DNA of 64,000 nt from Pachyseris speciosa (GCA_016490735.1 JAEMWC010000035.1:1649501-1713500); one strand, 5' to 3'; counted from the first letter of the stretch, positions 46,130-56,949 are shown. Numbers and translations: made by a program. The notes: generated from the sequence alone by a model not told the origin.

Positions 46130-46590
46130 TGTAATAATTACTTTCCAGTGCGCTTTAAGAAGATCGCCCAGTAAAACAATAGATATGATTCAGCCGGGCA
46201 GCACAAAAGATCCCAAGTTAAATCAAATTATCGATGAAATGTTGTTTTACTGACCCGATAGGAAACGCTTTCTCACATAAGAAAAATGACAACCTACACA
46301 CCAGATGGAGGTAAATAATTATGTAGACAATTTGGAACGCACTTTAACTGAAAAGCCATTGTCAACTGGTTTTATGAATGGAAACGTTGAAATAATGGTT
46401 TTGTCACCTTTCGTTCAACCTTGACGCATGATAACGCAAATCGAAAGGAATATTACAACCGTCAGTTACAAATGAAACGGATCCTTCCCTTTCGGAATAC
46501 CAAGTCTCACTTGGCCCTTGAATCGGTGAGAACGCCTTAGAAATGACATCTCTCCCCAAAATTCGTGGGAGTCATCCGCGAATTGCGAAC
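46130..46590 (-). repeat. SAP-exon repeat, copy 3 (truncated)
   Basis: Colinear with 10985-11465, ending at GCGAATTGCGAACT just before the SAP motif itself. Confidence 0.6.
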
Positions 46591-46599
46591 TTTGAAAAA

Positions 46600-47150
46600 G
46601 ATGAAGCGACGCGAGGGTTCGATAAATGAGAACAACAACAATACTTTTTTTTTTTTACTCTAAACACTTAAAGATATATTTACATAGCAAGTGACAAAAC
46701 TACAGTTGCTTAAAAAATAGATATGCTTAAAGTTGAACCAGGAGGATAAAAGAACCTTGCGGTTTTCGAGTTATTCTCCTGCATTTTAAGTGCAAAACAA
46801 AATAAGATTAAAGGATTGAAAGAGATGAGTAAATAAAGTGCAAACACAAGGAGACAGACCGAACCATATGAGCAGTGGATATTCGAAGGAGTTAAATGTT
46901 CAAAATATTAGTTATCTCATGGAATTTTCGAGTTGTTGAGAGAAGAGGTATAGCTTAATCTGAGAATGAAAATTTTGAGTGTCAAGGAAAACAGTAGAGA
47001 GTGTTCGCTCACTTGACCAGCAGCCATATTGGTTTACTGAAACAAAAGAAACATTCGCATTAAAAAGAGTTCAATTCCCAAAATAAACTTTTTCTCCTCT
47101 AACTTGGCCGGCGTTTCTTTGTTTTCTCCTTCAACCGTGACGTCAAGTGA
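46600..47150. other. Unassigned; possible LINE 3' tail
   Basis: Begins after a T run (46645-46658) that could be the poly-A tail of a minus-strand retrocopy. No coding evidence. Confidence 0.25.
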
Positions 47151-47214
47151 ACACATTCTTTATGTTTATTTTTATTTGCCCCAGTAAAGTGTTTTGTGCT
47201 TCACGCTCTTACAC

Positions 47215-47620
47215 GACGCTTCTTGCTCAGCCGAAGTCGGGCAAGAGCGAAGCCCTTGCCAATGAACCAATCATGAAGACCGAAAGCTATTTGCCTTCTT
47301 TTCTTGCCACTAAAATCCTGAGGGCATTTGCCAACGTTACACTCCAATCTTCGATCGCATCACCACGTGAAACGGGTGCGGCCTTTTAGACCCGTTAATG
47401 AAATTATTCACATCTACATCTCGGACAAAGCGTTAAGAAAATCAAAAGGCTGCCGCAGATATGAAAATAAATAAGACACGTCGACGATTTGAAACATAAT
47501 AATTAACAGTGTAAGCCTCCATATATAATTTGTAAGGACAGGAATAATGTGTTATCTCAGATAAAATTTCAAAAATTTGGTTGATGAATTTGGCGACTGG
47601 AGCGGAACAAATCCTGTATT
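47215..47620. repeat. Further copy of the upstream module
   Basis: AATGAACCAATCATGAAGACC, GAAAGCTATTTGCC, CATCACCACGTGAAACGGG and TAATTTGTAAGGAC match the order in the modules at 44.3 and 45.1 kb. Confidence 0.5.
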
Positions 47621-48545
47621 TTATGTTTTACAGTAATCATGAACACACGAGGCTGTCATTTCTGTTCTCACGGTGCTTATTGTTTGAACACTAATGTGGA
47701 CGGGCGAGTAATAAATACAAAATATAACGGGATAACTGGTGCACTCAAGTGTGGTCGTGTGGTGTCTTGTTTTAAAAAATATAAATCTATGTTATGTGAA
47801 AGTATTCCATGTGTGAAGATGCAGAGGATTAAGAGTACTTGGAAGACCGAATATTGTCAATTAACAAACTTCAAATTTTAATAGGCTCTCTTATTTATGC
47901 GTAAACTGTGGTCTGATATCCATGCAAATAGGAAATTTGCACGTTGACGCCGTTTTGCTTTTCTCGTGCTATTTAGACCTATTGTTATTCTTACTCCACT
48001 GGGATTACAAGATTTAAATAAGAAAGGAAAGACAATATGAATTCTGTTATTTTCTAGTCAAATGAGGCTACCGTGAAAGTTGCCTATTTGTCTCTCGGGG
48101 AATTGCTCCCTAAGCTACTCGACTTGTTTCCCAAGCTGCCACTCGAATCACGTAACGTCATTTTGGCGCGAAATTTTTCCAGTCCTTGGCTGTCAACCTG
48201 TGAAAATTACTTTTCGCATCCATTTTTTAAAATGGCTTTGGCAAGTAAACACAGCTTGATTCTTGAATTGTTCTTCGCCAAAACAAACAGTTGGTAAATA
48301 AGTCTTTTACCACAGCTGGTCTCTGATGAGGTGTTATAAACATGACTTGACAATTAACGTCATAACTCAGCCAATTGGAATTTCCCGTTGCTGGAGGGAC
48401 GGGAAATTCGCAACGAATTTGATATATGCAAAGCGGAAAGTCCGTATTTTTAGCGTCTCTCCCCAGTCTCACTCAACGTTTTCGCTCTCGTTCCAGACCT
48501 TTCACTTGACGAGTCCTCGAATTCCACCAACGCAATAATACGCCT
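47621..48545. other. No feature recognised
   Basis: Short unrelated frames on both strands. Confidence 0.3.
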
Positions 48546-48712
48546 GTTTTGCAGTCTACAGTACAACAGAAAGGATCTCATCTGTCAAAAGAACATTTAT
48601 CGCGCTAAATGGGAAAGGCTTCATGTCCGTGATTAGCAATGTCAGGAGCCCATGACACTATGAGCGTATAACTGCCCTATATTCTTGTTTTCACGGAAAC
48701 GTTTATTTTAGA

Positions 48713-48858
48713 TTAACAAGAAATAACACACAAACTGCGGTGATAAACATGACAATAGAACGCATTGTTGGAAAACAAAAATAAAACTATATTTGTTTTC
48801 CAACAATGCGTTCTATTGTCATGTTTATCACCGCAGTTTGTGTGTTATTTCTTGTTAA
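48713..48858. repeat. Perfect 146-bp hairpin
   Basis: Two 67-bp arms that are exact reverse complements, starting TTAACAAGAAATAACACAC, around a loop of about 12 nt. Ends in TTAA on both sides. A transcript would form a fully paired stem. Confidence 0.9.
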
Positions 48859-49115
48859 GCTACGATGGCCAAAGACAAAGAGTATTTATTTTAGATATAA
48901 TTTCCCGCCTATGTCAGATTCTCCGGCGCAGGAGCCTAGATGGCATCACAAGTGTCAGGGCGTGCAGAGACTTTGTTTTCGCTCATTAAACCTATTGTTT
49001 TGTGGCGCTCTCGTTGCTATTCCGGTACTCGTTACCCTTTTTCGAGGGGAGAGATTGAGGCTAATTTGAATTCGAACAAAAGAATAATCTAAATGCGGCC
49101 ATTTTTGGTAGGGTC

Positions 49116-49512
49116 TAAGGGCCTGATTACATGGCGAATTTCAGCCCGGGCTGAAATTTTTCCCCGCCTCTGGGCTGAAATTTTGTTGCTATTACATTGC
49201 GAATCTCAGCTTGGGTTGAAATTTCATCCTGGGCGTTAGGATGTCCAACCCATCCCAACTCAAACCTCACCCCACTCCTGACCAAGGGGATGCGGGCCCC
49301 TGGAATGAGTTTGTTTATTTCGTTTAAAACGCCATCACTACGCATGCCCAAATTCACTTTCCAGCCCGGACTGAAATTTGAATGCGATTACACGGTTTCC
49401 TGGCTGAAATTTTCAGCCCGGTTCGTGAAACTAAGCTGGTAATTTCAGCCGGGGCTAAAATTCTCTTCATGTAACGGCACAGGCTGAAATTCGCCATGTA
49501 ATCAGATCCTTA
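49116..49512. mobile_element. Foldback element built of TTTCAGCC/GGCTGAAA palindromes
   Basis: Inverted ends TAAGGGCCTGATTACATGG and, on the other strand, TAAGGATCTGATTACATGG. The interior carries many copies of the AATTTCAGCCCGGGCTGAAA type. Left half also at 5072. Confidence 0.8.
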
Positions 49513-49702
49513 GGTAATGAATGTATAGCAATATATGATATTTATTTAAGGCAAAAAAAATTTAAGCCAAGGATGAAATCCATAACATATGCTAAGGATA
49601 TACCTCACAAATTAATGTGATTTGGTAAGCTGAAGCCACTCTAAAGGCACTAAGGCCACATGGTAGCGGGCATTACCCCTTAAATCTACCAAAGCAAAGA
49701 TT

Positions 49703-49783
49703 GAGCCCAAGCATTAGCAGCCATGGACAGCTGTTTCGGCCTTGTTAGGCCTCATCAGCATGGCATAGCTAATGCTCAGGCTC
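49703..49783 (-). ncRNA. Type I hammerhead ribozyme (minus strand)
   Basis: Core CTGATGA (49752-49758) and GAAA (49734-49737), stem II GGCCT-AACA-AGGCC, minimal stem III ACAG/CTGT, cleavage expected after CTGTC between 49726 and 49725. Identical to the two plus-strand copies. Confidence 0.88.
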
Positions 49784-49960
49784 AAGTACCCACATATCCA
49801 TAAAACAAGCAGTGAAAACGTAAAGCTTGTGGGATGTGGCTGGAGTGACAAGGATATACCTCACACATTAATGTGATTTGGTAAGCTGAAGCCACTCTAA
49901 AGGCACTAAGGCCACGCGCTTTACGTTTTCACTGCTTGTTTTATGGATATGTGGGTACTT

Positions 49961-50041
49961 GAGCCTGAGCATTAGCTATGCCATGCTGATGAGGCCTAAC
50001 AAGGCCGAAACAGCTGTCCATGGCTGCTAATGCTTGGGCTC
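49961..50041 (+). ncRNA. Type I hammerhead ribozyme (first plus-strand copy)
   Basis: CTGATGA at 49986-49992, five-pair stem II with AACA loop, GAAA at 50007-50010, cleavage expected after C50018. Stem I is long: CATGGC/GCCATG, a small internal loop, GCTAATGCT/AGCATTAGC, then GGCTC/GAGCC. Confidence 0.9.
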
Positions 50042-50158
50042 AATCTTTGCTTTGGTAGATTTAAGGGGTAATGCCCGCTACCTTGTGGCCTTAGTGCCTT
50101 TAGAGTGGCTCACAAGCTTTACGTTTTCACTGCTTGTTTTATGGATATGTGGGTACTT

Positions 50159-50239
50159 GAGCCTGAGCATTAGCTATGCCATGCTGATGAGGCCTAACAA
50201 GGCCGAAACAGCTGTCCATGGCTGCTAATGCTTGGGCTC
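50159..50239 (+). ncRNA. Type I hammerhead ribozyme (second plus-strand copy)
   Basis: CTGATGA at 50184-50190, GAAA at 50205-50208, cleavage expected after C50216. Same stems as the other two copies. Confidence 0.9.
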
Positions 50240-50449
50240 AATCTTTGCTTTGGTAGATTTAAGGGGCAATGCCCGCTACCATGTGGCCTTAGTGCCTTTA
50301 GAGTGGCTTCAGCTTACCAAATCACATTAATTTGTGAGGTATATCCTTGTCACTCCAGCCACATCCCACAAGCTTTACGTTTTCACTGCTCATAACATAT
50401 GCTAGTTGTCTCGATGACGTTTGGACGTACAATTATTACAAGAACTATA

Positions 50450-52085
50450 CACATAACAAGGAAGCTTAAATTTAGCCGTTAGGCTGACCGTGTACTATGT
50501 TGTTTTGAAAAATTACAAATCCATTTCATTTGAGAATATCGCCTTTTTAATGAGGGAAAGGATAATTATATTGCAAAACACAACTCATTAGGCGGGGATC
50601 AAACACTGCACTTCACAGGACTGATGTGCCGAACTCAACTCAGCCCATTTATAAAAAGTTCAAGTACGCGGTTCCGTTTGCGGCTGTCCGATGCTCTACA
50701 AAAATACCAAACTATACTGCAATAAGTTAAATGAAGCAAAATAGCGCCCTTGAATAGTTGTAATTTGGCATGGTATGAATAAGGTTCTATCCAGCAAGCC
50801 CGAGTAGAATAATTGTTTTATTAAAAACTCTACGACGCATAATTGAGAATCTGAACAAAAAAGGTGGAAGAAAGGAACTTGGAGAGAAAAACGAAAAAAG
50901 GAAACATTTGTCCATCACATGACTAAACAAAAAAGGTGCGAAAATCTTTCGGCGTGTTGGACCGTTTCCGAGCAAAGTTGCACGAATTCAATGAAACTGT
51001 CCGAGAACAACGTTGAAGCTTCAGTTTAGGGTCCTGTTTGGAAAAAGTGCAGAGTTTATTTGCTCTAAATAGTTGCAAATGATCAGTAGTTTGGTAAAAA
51101 TAATCAATCACTGCTCAAAGAGGGTGGAACGGCTTTCACGTAGATGTACGAGCCGAAGGAAGCGAATTTGTAATCCATCAAAACAACAGCACCATGGGCG
51201 AATTTCATCAAAATGAAGACAAAATTTCAATTTATTTTGATGGACTGGATCATTGTCTCACCAGACCTGGTCGGAAACAAGATATATTAGGGATAAGGGA
51301 GACAAATGTCCAAGTTATGCTTCAAGAAATGGCTTAAGCTTACAGAAATTTGTCTCGATGCGTAGAACAAAAACTGGAACCGCAGCCGAACAGAATAACA
51401 AAAACAACAAGAACGGCGATTCTTCTCACTTTTTTTTAACAAAACATCATATCTGTGACAGGAATGTTTGAAGCTGGTGTTTGATACGTTGCATCGAGTG
51501 CAGGTGAGAAGAGTTTTGGTGTGTGTTAATTTTTTAAAAAGTGTCACTGATCGCTGGAAAGATTTTCAATACTGGATTATTGCTGCAAAATGTTAGCTGA
51601 AGTTCTTGTTTGTTCATTTTGTTTTGAATAGACTGGTCCGTGAACATATTTACAGATTGGTGACGTCGACACTTGTTGTTGAATACATATTTTCAATTTC
51701 GTTTAGTTAAGCTCAAAAACTCTTTCGGTATCCCCGTAAAAAAAGTGCATTTTGCAATTAGCTAAACATCAACAGCTTGGAAAATTTTCTTAGCGCTGCA
51801 ATATTTTTTTTAACACGATCCCAGCACTATTTCTTGTGGTTCTAAAACACTCAGCAATGAAAAGGTGAATTTCATTTGTATTTCGGTTCCAGTTTCGAAA
51901 TTTCAACTCGTTGTGCGAGACGACCAATGTTTTAATGGCTGCCGTTTCGAAGGAAAAATTTATTGAGCTTTCTCTCTTTGCTGAAGCTTTCGTTGACCAT
52001 ATAAGGTAGTGCAGGTATGTGAGCTGAGAGCCTGTGTCCGGTTAACCAATGAAAATGCTGGAAATCTGATATCTGTAGTTCAGTT
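50450..52085. other. No gene recognised
   Basis: Short frames only. The first 60 bp still match the upstream module (TTGTCTCGATGACG). Confidence 0.3.
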
Positions 52086-53295
52086 TTTAATAATTATATT
52101 TGTACATCAGTTCTCATCACCATTACATATATTTCAATGACCAATAATTTTCAGTAATGTATCTGATACGTAGCGTCCTCACACCGCCTCCCAAGACTAG
52201 CTCTGATAATTTAATTAATTAATAAAGTTGTTGTTGTTAGTAGGGAACATTCCGGGAAAGTCTCCAAAAAAATCGTTCGACAACTTTTATTTCTGAGGAA
52301 TCACCTCAACTGACTCAGGAGAGCAACCTTGTTGTTGTTGTGGTTTTAACACAGTCTCTTTATTCCGATCATTGATATTTGAAAATTTATTTATTTTAAT
52401 AAGCCATATTTCAAACTGCAGTTTATATGTTCGTGATCCATTCTTTCATCACTGTCATCTGGTCTTCTATGAAAAAAGAACACCATATCAAGTTTGGAGG
52501 CAAGTAAATTGGCACAATTATTAATAATTAAGTAGACTATAAATTAAAATAACTTTGGAATGTCTTCTACCTTTAATCGACGATTGTAACGGCAAAAGAT
52601 CGCAAAGAAATTCCACTTAAAACAAAAATTCAAGTTCCTACTGTTGATTTAACATAGCGTTACGTTATCTTTAGTAGGGCTGTTAAAACTATTGCTTTGG
52701 CTAACCTTTCCTTAGATCTGCCAAATTTGTTTGGTTGTTCCTTTCACAGAATAACATCGTTCAACTTAAATTTACTTCAGTGGCTGTAATTATCATCGTT
52801 TGTCAATGTGATACCATCTATTCAACAGATTTCTGGGATACTCAATTTTCGTCCACTTACATCCGGCCTAGCCCTGCGAAACAACTTGTTCATGAAAAGA
52901 CTATTAGTGATTGACTGTGAGTGTAATAACTTAAGACAAAATTTTCGCGTGACATAGGCTGAGAGACCGGCTTCTAAGAATTGAGCTCGGTGCAGTCATG
53001 CTTTGGCACATAGTTTTAAACCAGAAGTTACGTTTGTTTGATGTGATAATCCGGGTAAGAGAAAGCTGCTTAAATGCCTATTTCAAGGACATTCACGAGT
53101 TTCAACACCCTGAGAAGAGGATAACAGTTTTAAAACTATGTTAGTGAATGTTTCTTTGCTAATAACTGATTTGCAGAAAACAATTGGCTTTCATAAATAG
53201 TGTGGAAAAGGTGAAGGCTGCATTTGCTCTCTGAAGACTATTTGTTTTAAAGTTTTAAAGGGAAACTCAATAGTAAGCACTTTAGACACTTACAC

Positions 53296-53423
53296 TCAGT
53301 AGCAACATATGCGGCTCTTACACTGCCCCTTTCCGTACATTTTTCTTTCGCCCTTGTCACAGACGTATTTGCAGATTCCTGAAATGCCATGGTAGATGTA
53401 GCAGCCAAGTGATGGCTGTTCAG
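53296..53423 (-). CDS. Lone terminal exon encoding a six-cysteine beta-defensin-like domain
   Basis: Acceptor TTTGTTTAG, two bases completing a phase-1 codon, 41 codons and TGA. Spacing C-x9-C-x3-C-x12-C-x4-CC, then one Tyr and the stop, so the CC pair is practically C-terminal as in classical beta-defensins. It has Tyr where the 7946 copy has an extra Cys, giving a clean six-cysteine set. The next exon upstream would be the trefoil exon at 54552-54690, which is broken; the intact trefoil exon at 62177 lies 8.7 kb away beyond a Crypton. Whether a functional transcript exists is unclear. Confidence 0.65.
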
Positions 53424-53765
53424 CTAAACAAAGTAATTAGCAGTTGTTAGAATGGACAGTAAAATTTCACAAAGTAACATTCTTTACAAGTAAACCCATT
53501 CACGAAGTCTTGGACAATGTAGTGGCACACAACCAAGAATGCTTGGTGCAGAAAGATTTCTCAGTTGGTCGGTGGAATTCTAAAGAAGTACTCTGGATAG
53601 TAGTCAGTACCTCAGAAAAGTGTCTTTAAAGACTGAAAGTTGGTATCGAACGTAAAATATCGGGAAAATCCGTATGTGTGAGAGACAATAAAAGATACAA
53701 TTAATAAATACATGTAAGCATCATTTTTTTGTGTGTGTGCAATGAAAACGATATCCAAGAAGAAC

Positions 53766-53922
53766 ATTTCGACGATTTTCTATGGCTTCTGCAATACTGA
53801 CGCAGCCCTACTAATTGAGATAACAAGCCAGCTGGGAGGTGGTCACTGTTCGCCCATCTGATAGAGCACTGCACCGGTATCGCACATAACACGGGTTCGA
53901 CTCCCGTTAAAGCCTGCCAAGT
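53766..53922 (+). repeat. tRNA-derived SINE (second type), right copy
   Basis: A box CCATCTGATAGAGCACTGCAC and B box GGGTTCGACTCCC; paralogue of 8440-8582. Confidence 0.65.
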
Positions 53923-54330
53923 AAAATGCGTCTAGAGGGGAGCAGTAACATTCATATCGCCTTCCTCTCATTTGGAACTATCATATACACTTGATGAAAA
54001 AGCCGTTGACCAATACAAGGTATGAAACAAACTAATGAAATTATAGTAATGTGTATGTAAATAAGTTCAGAGTTCTAATGCTATATTTATGAGAGTGGCC
54101 TTACTGTCAAGTGCCATAAGAAAGACAAGCTTGAGCTGTTTCCCCACGGCTGGAATAAAGTGTGTAGTCTGGGAATGTTGAAAAAACAATCCGTATCCTG
54201 TTTACATGTAGTTTTGAATAAAGTAAATGCCGTTTTCTTAAGCGATAAATTGAAGTGTTTAGTTTACAAGCACAAACACAACATGCTCTGGCCGAATTCC
54301 ATCTGATCGGGTCGCATCGTCTATGTTAAT

Positions 54331-54563
54331 CAAGTGTATATTGACTATGCCTTAAAAAGAATCTCGTCTTTCAAGCCTGTTTATAATACCCTCCAGTGAT
54401 CACTACTGAACATGTTTTTCTTGCGGTTCTTTTATGAATTCTGGGCATGAATTTAATTCTTAAAGCCTGATCTGTAGATAAAACAATCCAATTTAATGTG
54501 TTGTAATGCCAGGTGGTTTCTATAGTCGTCCCAGCTGAGAGTTGAACTCACCTGGCTGTTTAA
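54331..54563. repeat. Duplicated segment overlapping a trefoil exon (partner 57777-58031)
   Basis: Both start TAATCAAGTGTATAT and run through GTCCCAGCTGAGAGTTGAAC to the exon donor; homology stops 11 bp inside the trefoil exon. Confidence 0.85.
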
Positions 54564-54690
54564 AGGACCACTTTGCGTCAGGCACTGTGTGGTCCCAGCA
54601 GCAGGATTTAGCCAGACATTGCTCTTTTGTTATTCCAGTATAACCGCATTCCACACCGCCGCTCGGAAGGAGCAACTGGACAAAGTCCTT
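54552..54690 (-). pseudogene. Broken trefoil-domain exon
   Basis: The minus strand has acceptor CTTCCAG and donor CCAG/GTGAGT at the positions typical of this family. The trefoil core CGYTGITKEQCLAKSCCWD is clear and most like trefoil 3 of genes 1 and 2. Two lesions: the exon is 139 nt instead of a multiple of three, with a one-base frameshift just before the second cysteine (near 54645), and the sixth cysteine codon is now Ser (WSF where WCF is expected). The first cysteine survives only in the other frame. Probably dead. Confidence 0.75.
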
Positions 54691-55064
54691 CTGGAAGGTC
54701 TGTCATGCGACAACATTCGAAATTAGTAGTTCATTAGGAGAGGTGAGGAATTAATATATAATTCCACTGACAAATATTAAAATATTTGACAGATCCTTGT
54801 TCCATCATGCATGATAATCAAAGAAAGTATTCCAGCAAAAGAAAAAAAGAGAAAAAAAAACTCTTGAACGTTCGGCTCATTTTGAAGCCTTAAATTGGCA
54901 ACTATTAAAGTGAAAGATACGACTTATTAATTGCACGCATCAAATATTTAGATTCCGAAAACTCTTTTATTCCTCTCAAGAACATTAAAGGTAGCAAAAC
55001 ACGCGAGCGAACGCGAAAATTGCGTCGTGTCGCTTCTCTTCGTGTGAGACCTTATCTCCCGACA

Positions 55065-55126
55065 GTAAATGTAGACAGTCTACATTTTTATAATTCTACC
55101 CAGTTAATGTAGAGAGTCTACATTTA
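55065..55126. repeat. Paired 19-bp palindromes at the left end of the recombinase element
   Basis: AATGTAGACAGTCTACATT, then 17-19 bp later AATGTAGAGAGTCTACATT. Each has perfect 9-bp arms around one base. The right end has a single copy (57449-57467). Confidence 0.8.
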
Positions 55127-55174
55127 TTAAGAACAAGCTAGAAAAAAGAACAAATTTACTGAAAAAGCACGATA

Positions 55175-55254
55175 TTTGAACTGGATTTGAACTCGGAACT
55201 ACGGCGCTAACAGGAACGGTAGTAGGAATGGCTTCTTACCACTAGACCACTGAA
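55175..55254 (-). other. tRNA-like sequence near the left end, pointing outward
   Basis: On the minus strand, an A-box-like AGTGGTCTAGTGGTAAGAAG and a B-box-like GAGTTCAAATCC about 40 nt later. No convincing full cloverleaf. Confidence 0.55.
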
Positions 55255-55414
55255 GAACAAGACGACGGGAGGTTGTATAACTAGATATTTATTAGAGTCT
55301 TGCATAGAATTATTATACAATGCTGATGCTATCTCAATTTTGATTGGCTAAAAGCACCCCGCTAATTCTAGATGGCGCTGTGTCATCGCGTCACATCTAC
55401 AGACACTGGCGTTT

Positions 55415-56680
55415 ATGCATGTAGGTATGACGCGTTTTTGCAGACAATGGTTTTCGTCACCTGACAAGCTAGCCGGCGGTTTGAGCAAGATTGTCATGGC
55501 GGAGTCCGCTCCAAGATTCGCGTCAGTCTCAGAAGCGGATTTAGGACGCCTTGTTGACGACAAGGACGCAAAGAACACCAAACGAGCTACCAAGACAGCT
55601 CTTAGAGTTTTACAGCAGTATTTGAAGGAGAAGAAAGTTCCCGAACCGCAAACCAAAGATGGCATCAGTAACGTTCTCAAACTATTTTATGCCGAAGCTA
55701 GAAAAGTCGATGGAACTTCTTATTCCAAAAGCACTCTCAACAGCCTGAGATTTGGACTGGGCAGACACTTCAAGGCGACTCTTGGCTTCGATATAATAAA
55801 CGATCCAGCATTTGCCGAGGCAAACAAAGTTTTTGGCGCCAAGTGCGTTGAACTAAAACGACAAGGGCTCGCCAAAGTCGAACACACGCCACCGATCTGC
55901 GAAGAAGATCTTAAAAAGCTGTACGAAAGCGATGTTTTTAACCAAAACAGCCCGGAAACGCTTCAAAACAAAGTTTTTTTCGAGGTTATGTTGTACTTTT
56001 GTCGCCGAGGAAGGCAAAATCTTCGTGAACTCAAAAAAACTGATTTTTCATTCAGCACGGATGGCAAAGGTGCAATATATGTGTGCAAAACAACAGATGA
56101 ACTCACAAAGAACCGACGAGAAAATGATGAAGGATTTGAAGGAGGCGTGATGTTCGAGAAACCAGGACCACACTGTCCTGTGGCTTCATTTGAACGGTAC
56201 ATACAGCACCTGAATCCCTCAAACGAATTTTTGTTTCAGCGGCCGAAGAAAAACGCCGGCATATCTGATCAAGTGTGGTACGATAACATGGTTGTCGGAG
56301 AGCGTTTGCTCGGTGAAAAAATGAAAAGGATCTCTCGAGAAACCAAACTTTCAAAGTGTTACACCAATCACTCGATCAGGGCAACGGCGGTTACAATCCT
56401 GGACAAGTCAGGGTTCGAAGCAAGGCATATCATGGCGGTGAGCGGGCACAGAAATGAATCCAGCATTCGGAGCTATAGCAGGACTGACATTTCAACCAAG
56501 AGAAAAATGTCGGAAACCCTGACGACAGAGTGCGAGGTGAGAGGTGAGGAAGTGGCTATTAATCCGCACCAGTTATCTCCTGTTATTAGCCTTTCTCAAG
56601 AGGAATTTATTGTACAGAACTCTCATTCAGAGATAACGAAAAATTTTAATTTCTTTAACTGTAATGTCAACATTCATTAA
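55415..56680 (+). CDS. Crypton-type tyrosine recombinase (DUF3504-like)
   Basis: 421 codons, single exon, no disruptions. N-terminal helical region (about 40-170) with SEADLGRLVDDKDAKNTKRA and TALRVLQQYLKEKK, as in Crypton and Crypton-derived vertebrate proteins of the KCTD1, QRICH1 and ZMYM group. The C-terminal catalytic domain shows the tyrosine-recombinase set: Arg197/198 in YFCRRGRQNLREL, His319-x-x-Arg322 in NHSIRATAV, His345 in SGHRNES and Tyr354 in IRSYSR. It would cut and rejoin DNA through a phosphotyrosine link. Met28 (55496), in a good context (GTCATGG) and directly before the conserved region, may be the true start. AATAAA lies at 56850. All catalytic residues are present, so it may be active, or held as a host gene. 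Confidence 0.85.
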   Translation: MHVGMTRFCRQWFSSPDKLAGGLSKIVMAESAPRFASVSEADLGRLVDDKDAKNTKRATKTALRVLQQYLKEKKVPEPQTKDGISNVLKLFYAEARKVDGTSYSKSTLNSLRFGLGRHFKATLGFDIINDPAFAEANKVFGAKCVELKRQGLAKVEHTPPICEEDLKKLYESDVFNQNSPETLQNKVFFEVMLYFCRRGRQNLRELKKTDFSFSTDGKGAIYVCKTTDELTKNRRENDEGFEGGVMFEKPGPHCPVASFERYIQHLNPSNEFLFQRPKKNAGISDQVWYDNMVVGERLLGEKMKRISRETKLSKCYTNHSIRATAVTILDKSGFEARHIMAVSGHRNESSIRSYSRTDISTKRKMSETLTTECEVRGEEVAINPHQLSPVISLSQEEFIVQNSHSEITKNFNFFNCNVNIH

Positions 56681-56849
56681 ACGCAAATCGGGAACATTTT
56701 TCATAAGACCGTACAACTTAACTTTAGAATTTTGTTCAAAAGTTTCAGTTCGATTCAGTTTTTCCTGAAACGTTTTCAGATGTTTTAAGCTTAAATCCTT
56801 TCTGTAAACCTTTTGAATTCCGCTTTACACGTTATTCACGGCTGTCATT

Positions 56850-56855
56850 AATAAA
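56850..56855 (+). terminator. Candidate polyadenylation signal of the recombinase gene
   Basis: AATAAA about 170 nt after the stop. Confidence 0.4.
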
Positions 56856-56949
56856 GATGTTTACACTGAAACGTGTCATTGCGTGGCTTAGTTTGTTGTT
56901 GTTCTGTGAAATGTCTCAACGCTTGTACATTTATAATTGTATAATAAAA

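Larger units (their letters stand above)
49595..50390. mobile_element. Retrozyme: hammerhead-bearing non-autonomous retroelement, inverted multimer
   Basis: 796 bp between perfect 14-bp direct repeats CATAACATATGCTA (49581-49594 and 50391-50404). Contents: one full monomer on the minus strand, a short partial minus-strand copy (about 49853-49914), one plus-strand monomer missing 58 bp, and one full plus-strand monomer. Consecutive plus-strand cleavage sites are 198 bp apart; a full unit would be about 256 bp. Each monomer has an identical type I hammerhead ribozyme. Small, tandem, hammerhead-containing retroelements with target duplications are known as retrozymes in plants and animals. They spread as circular RNAs using another element's machinery. 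The inverted arrangement is unusual. Confidence 0.85.
48550..54300. repeat. Right copy of the dispersed segmental duplication
   Basis: Partner of 3895-8945. It lacks the piggyBac-type MITE but has private insertions: a perfect hairpin (48713-48858) and the retrozyme (49595-50390). Confidence 0.75.
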
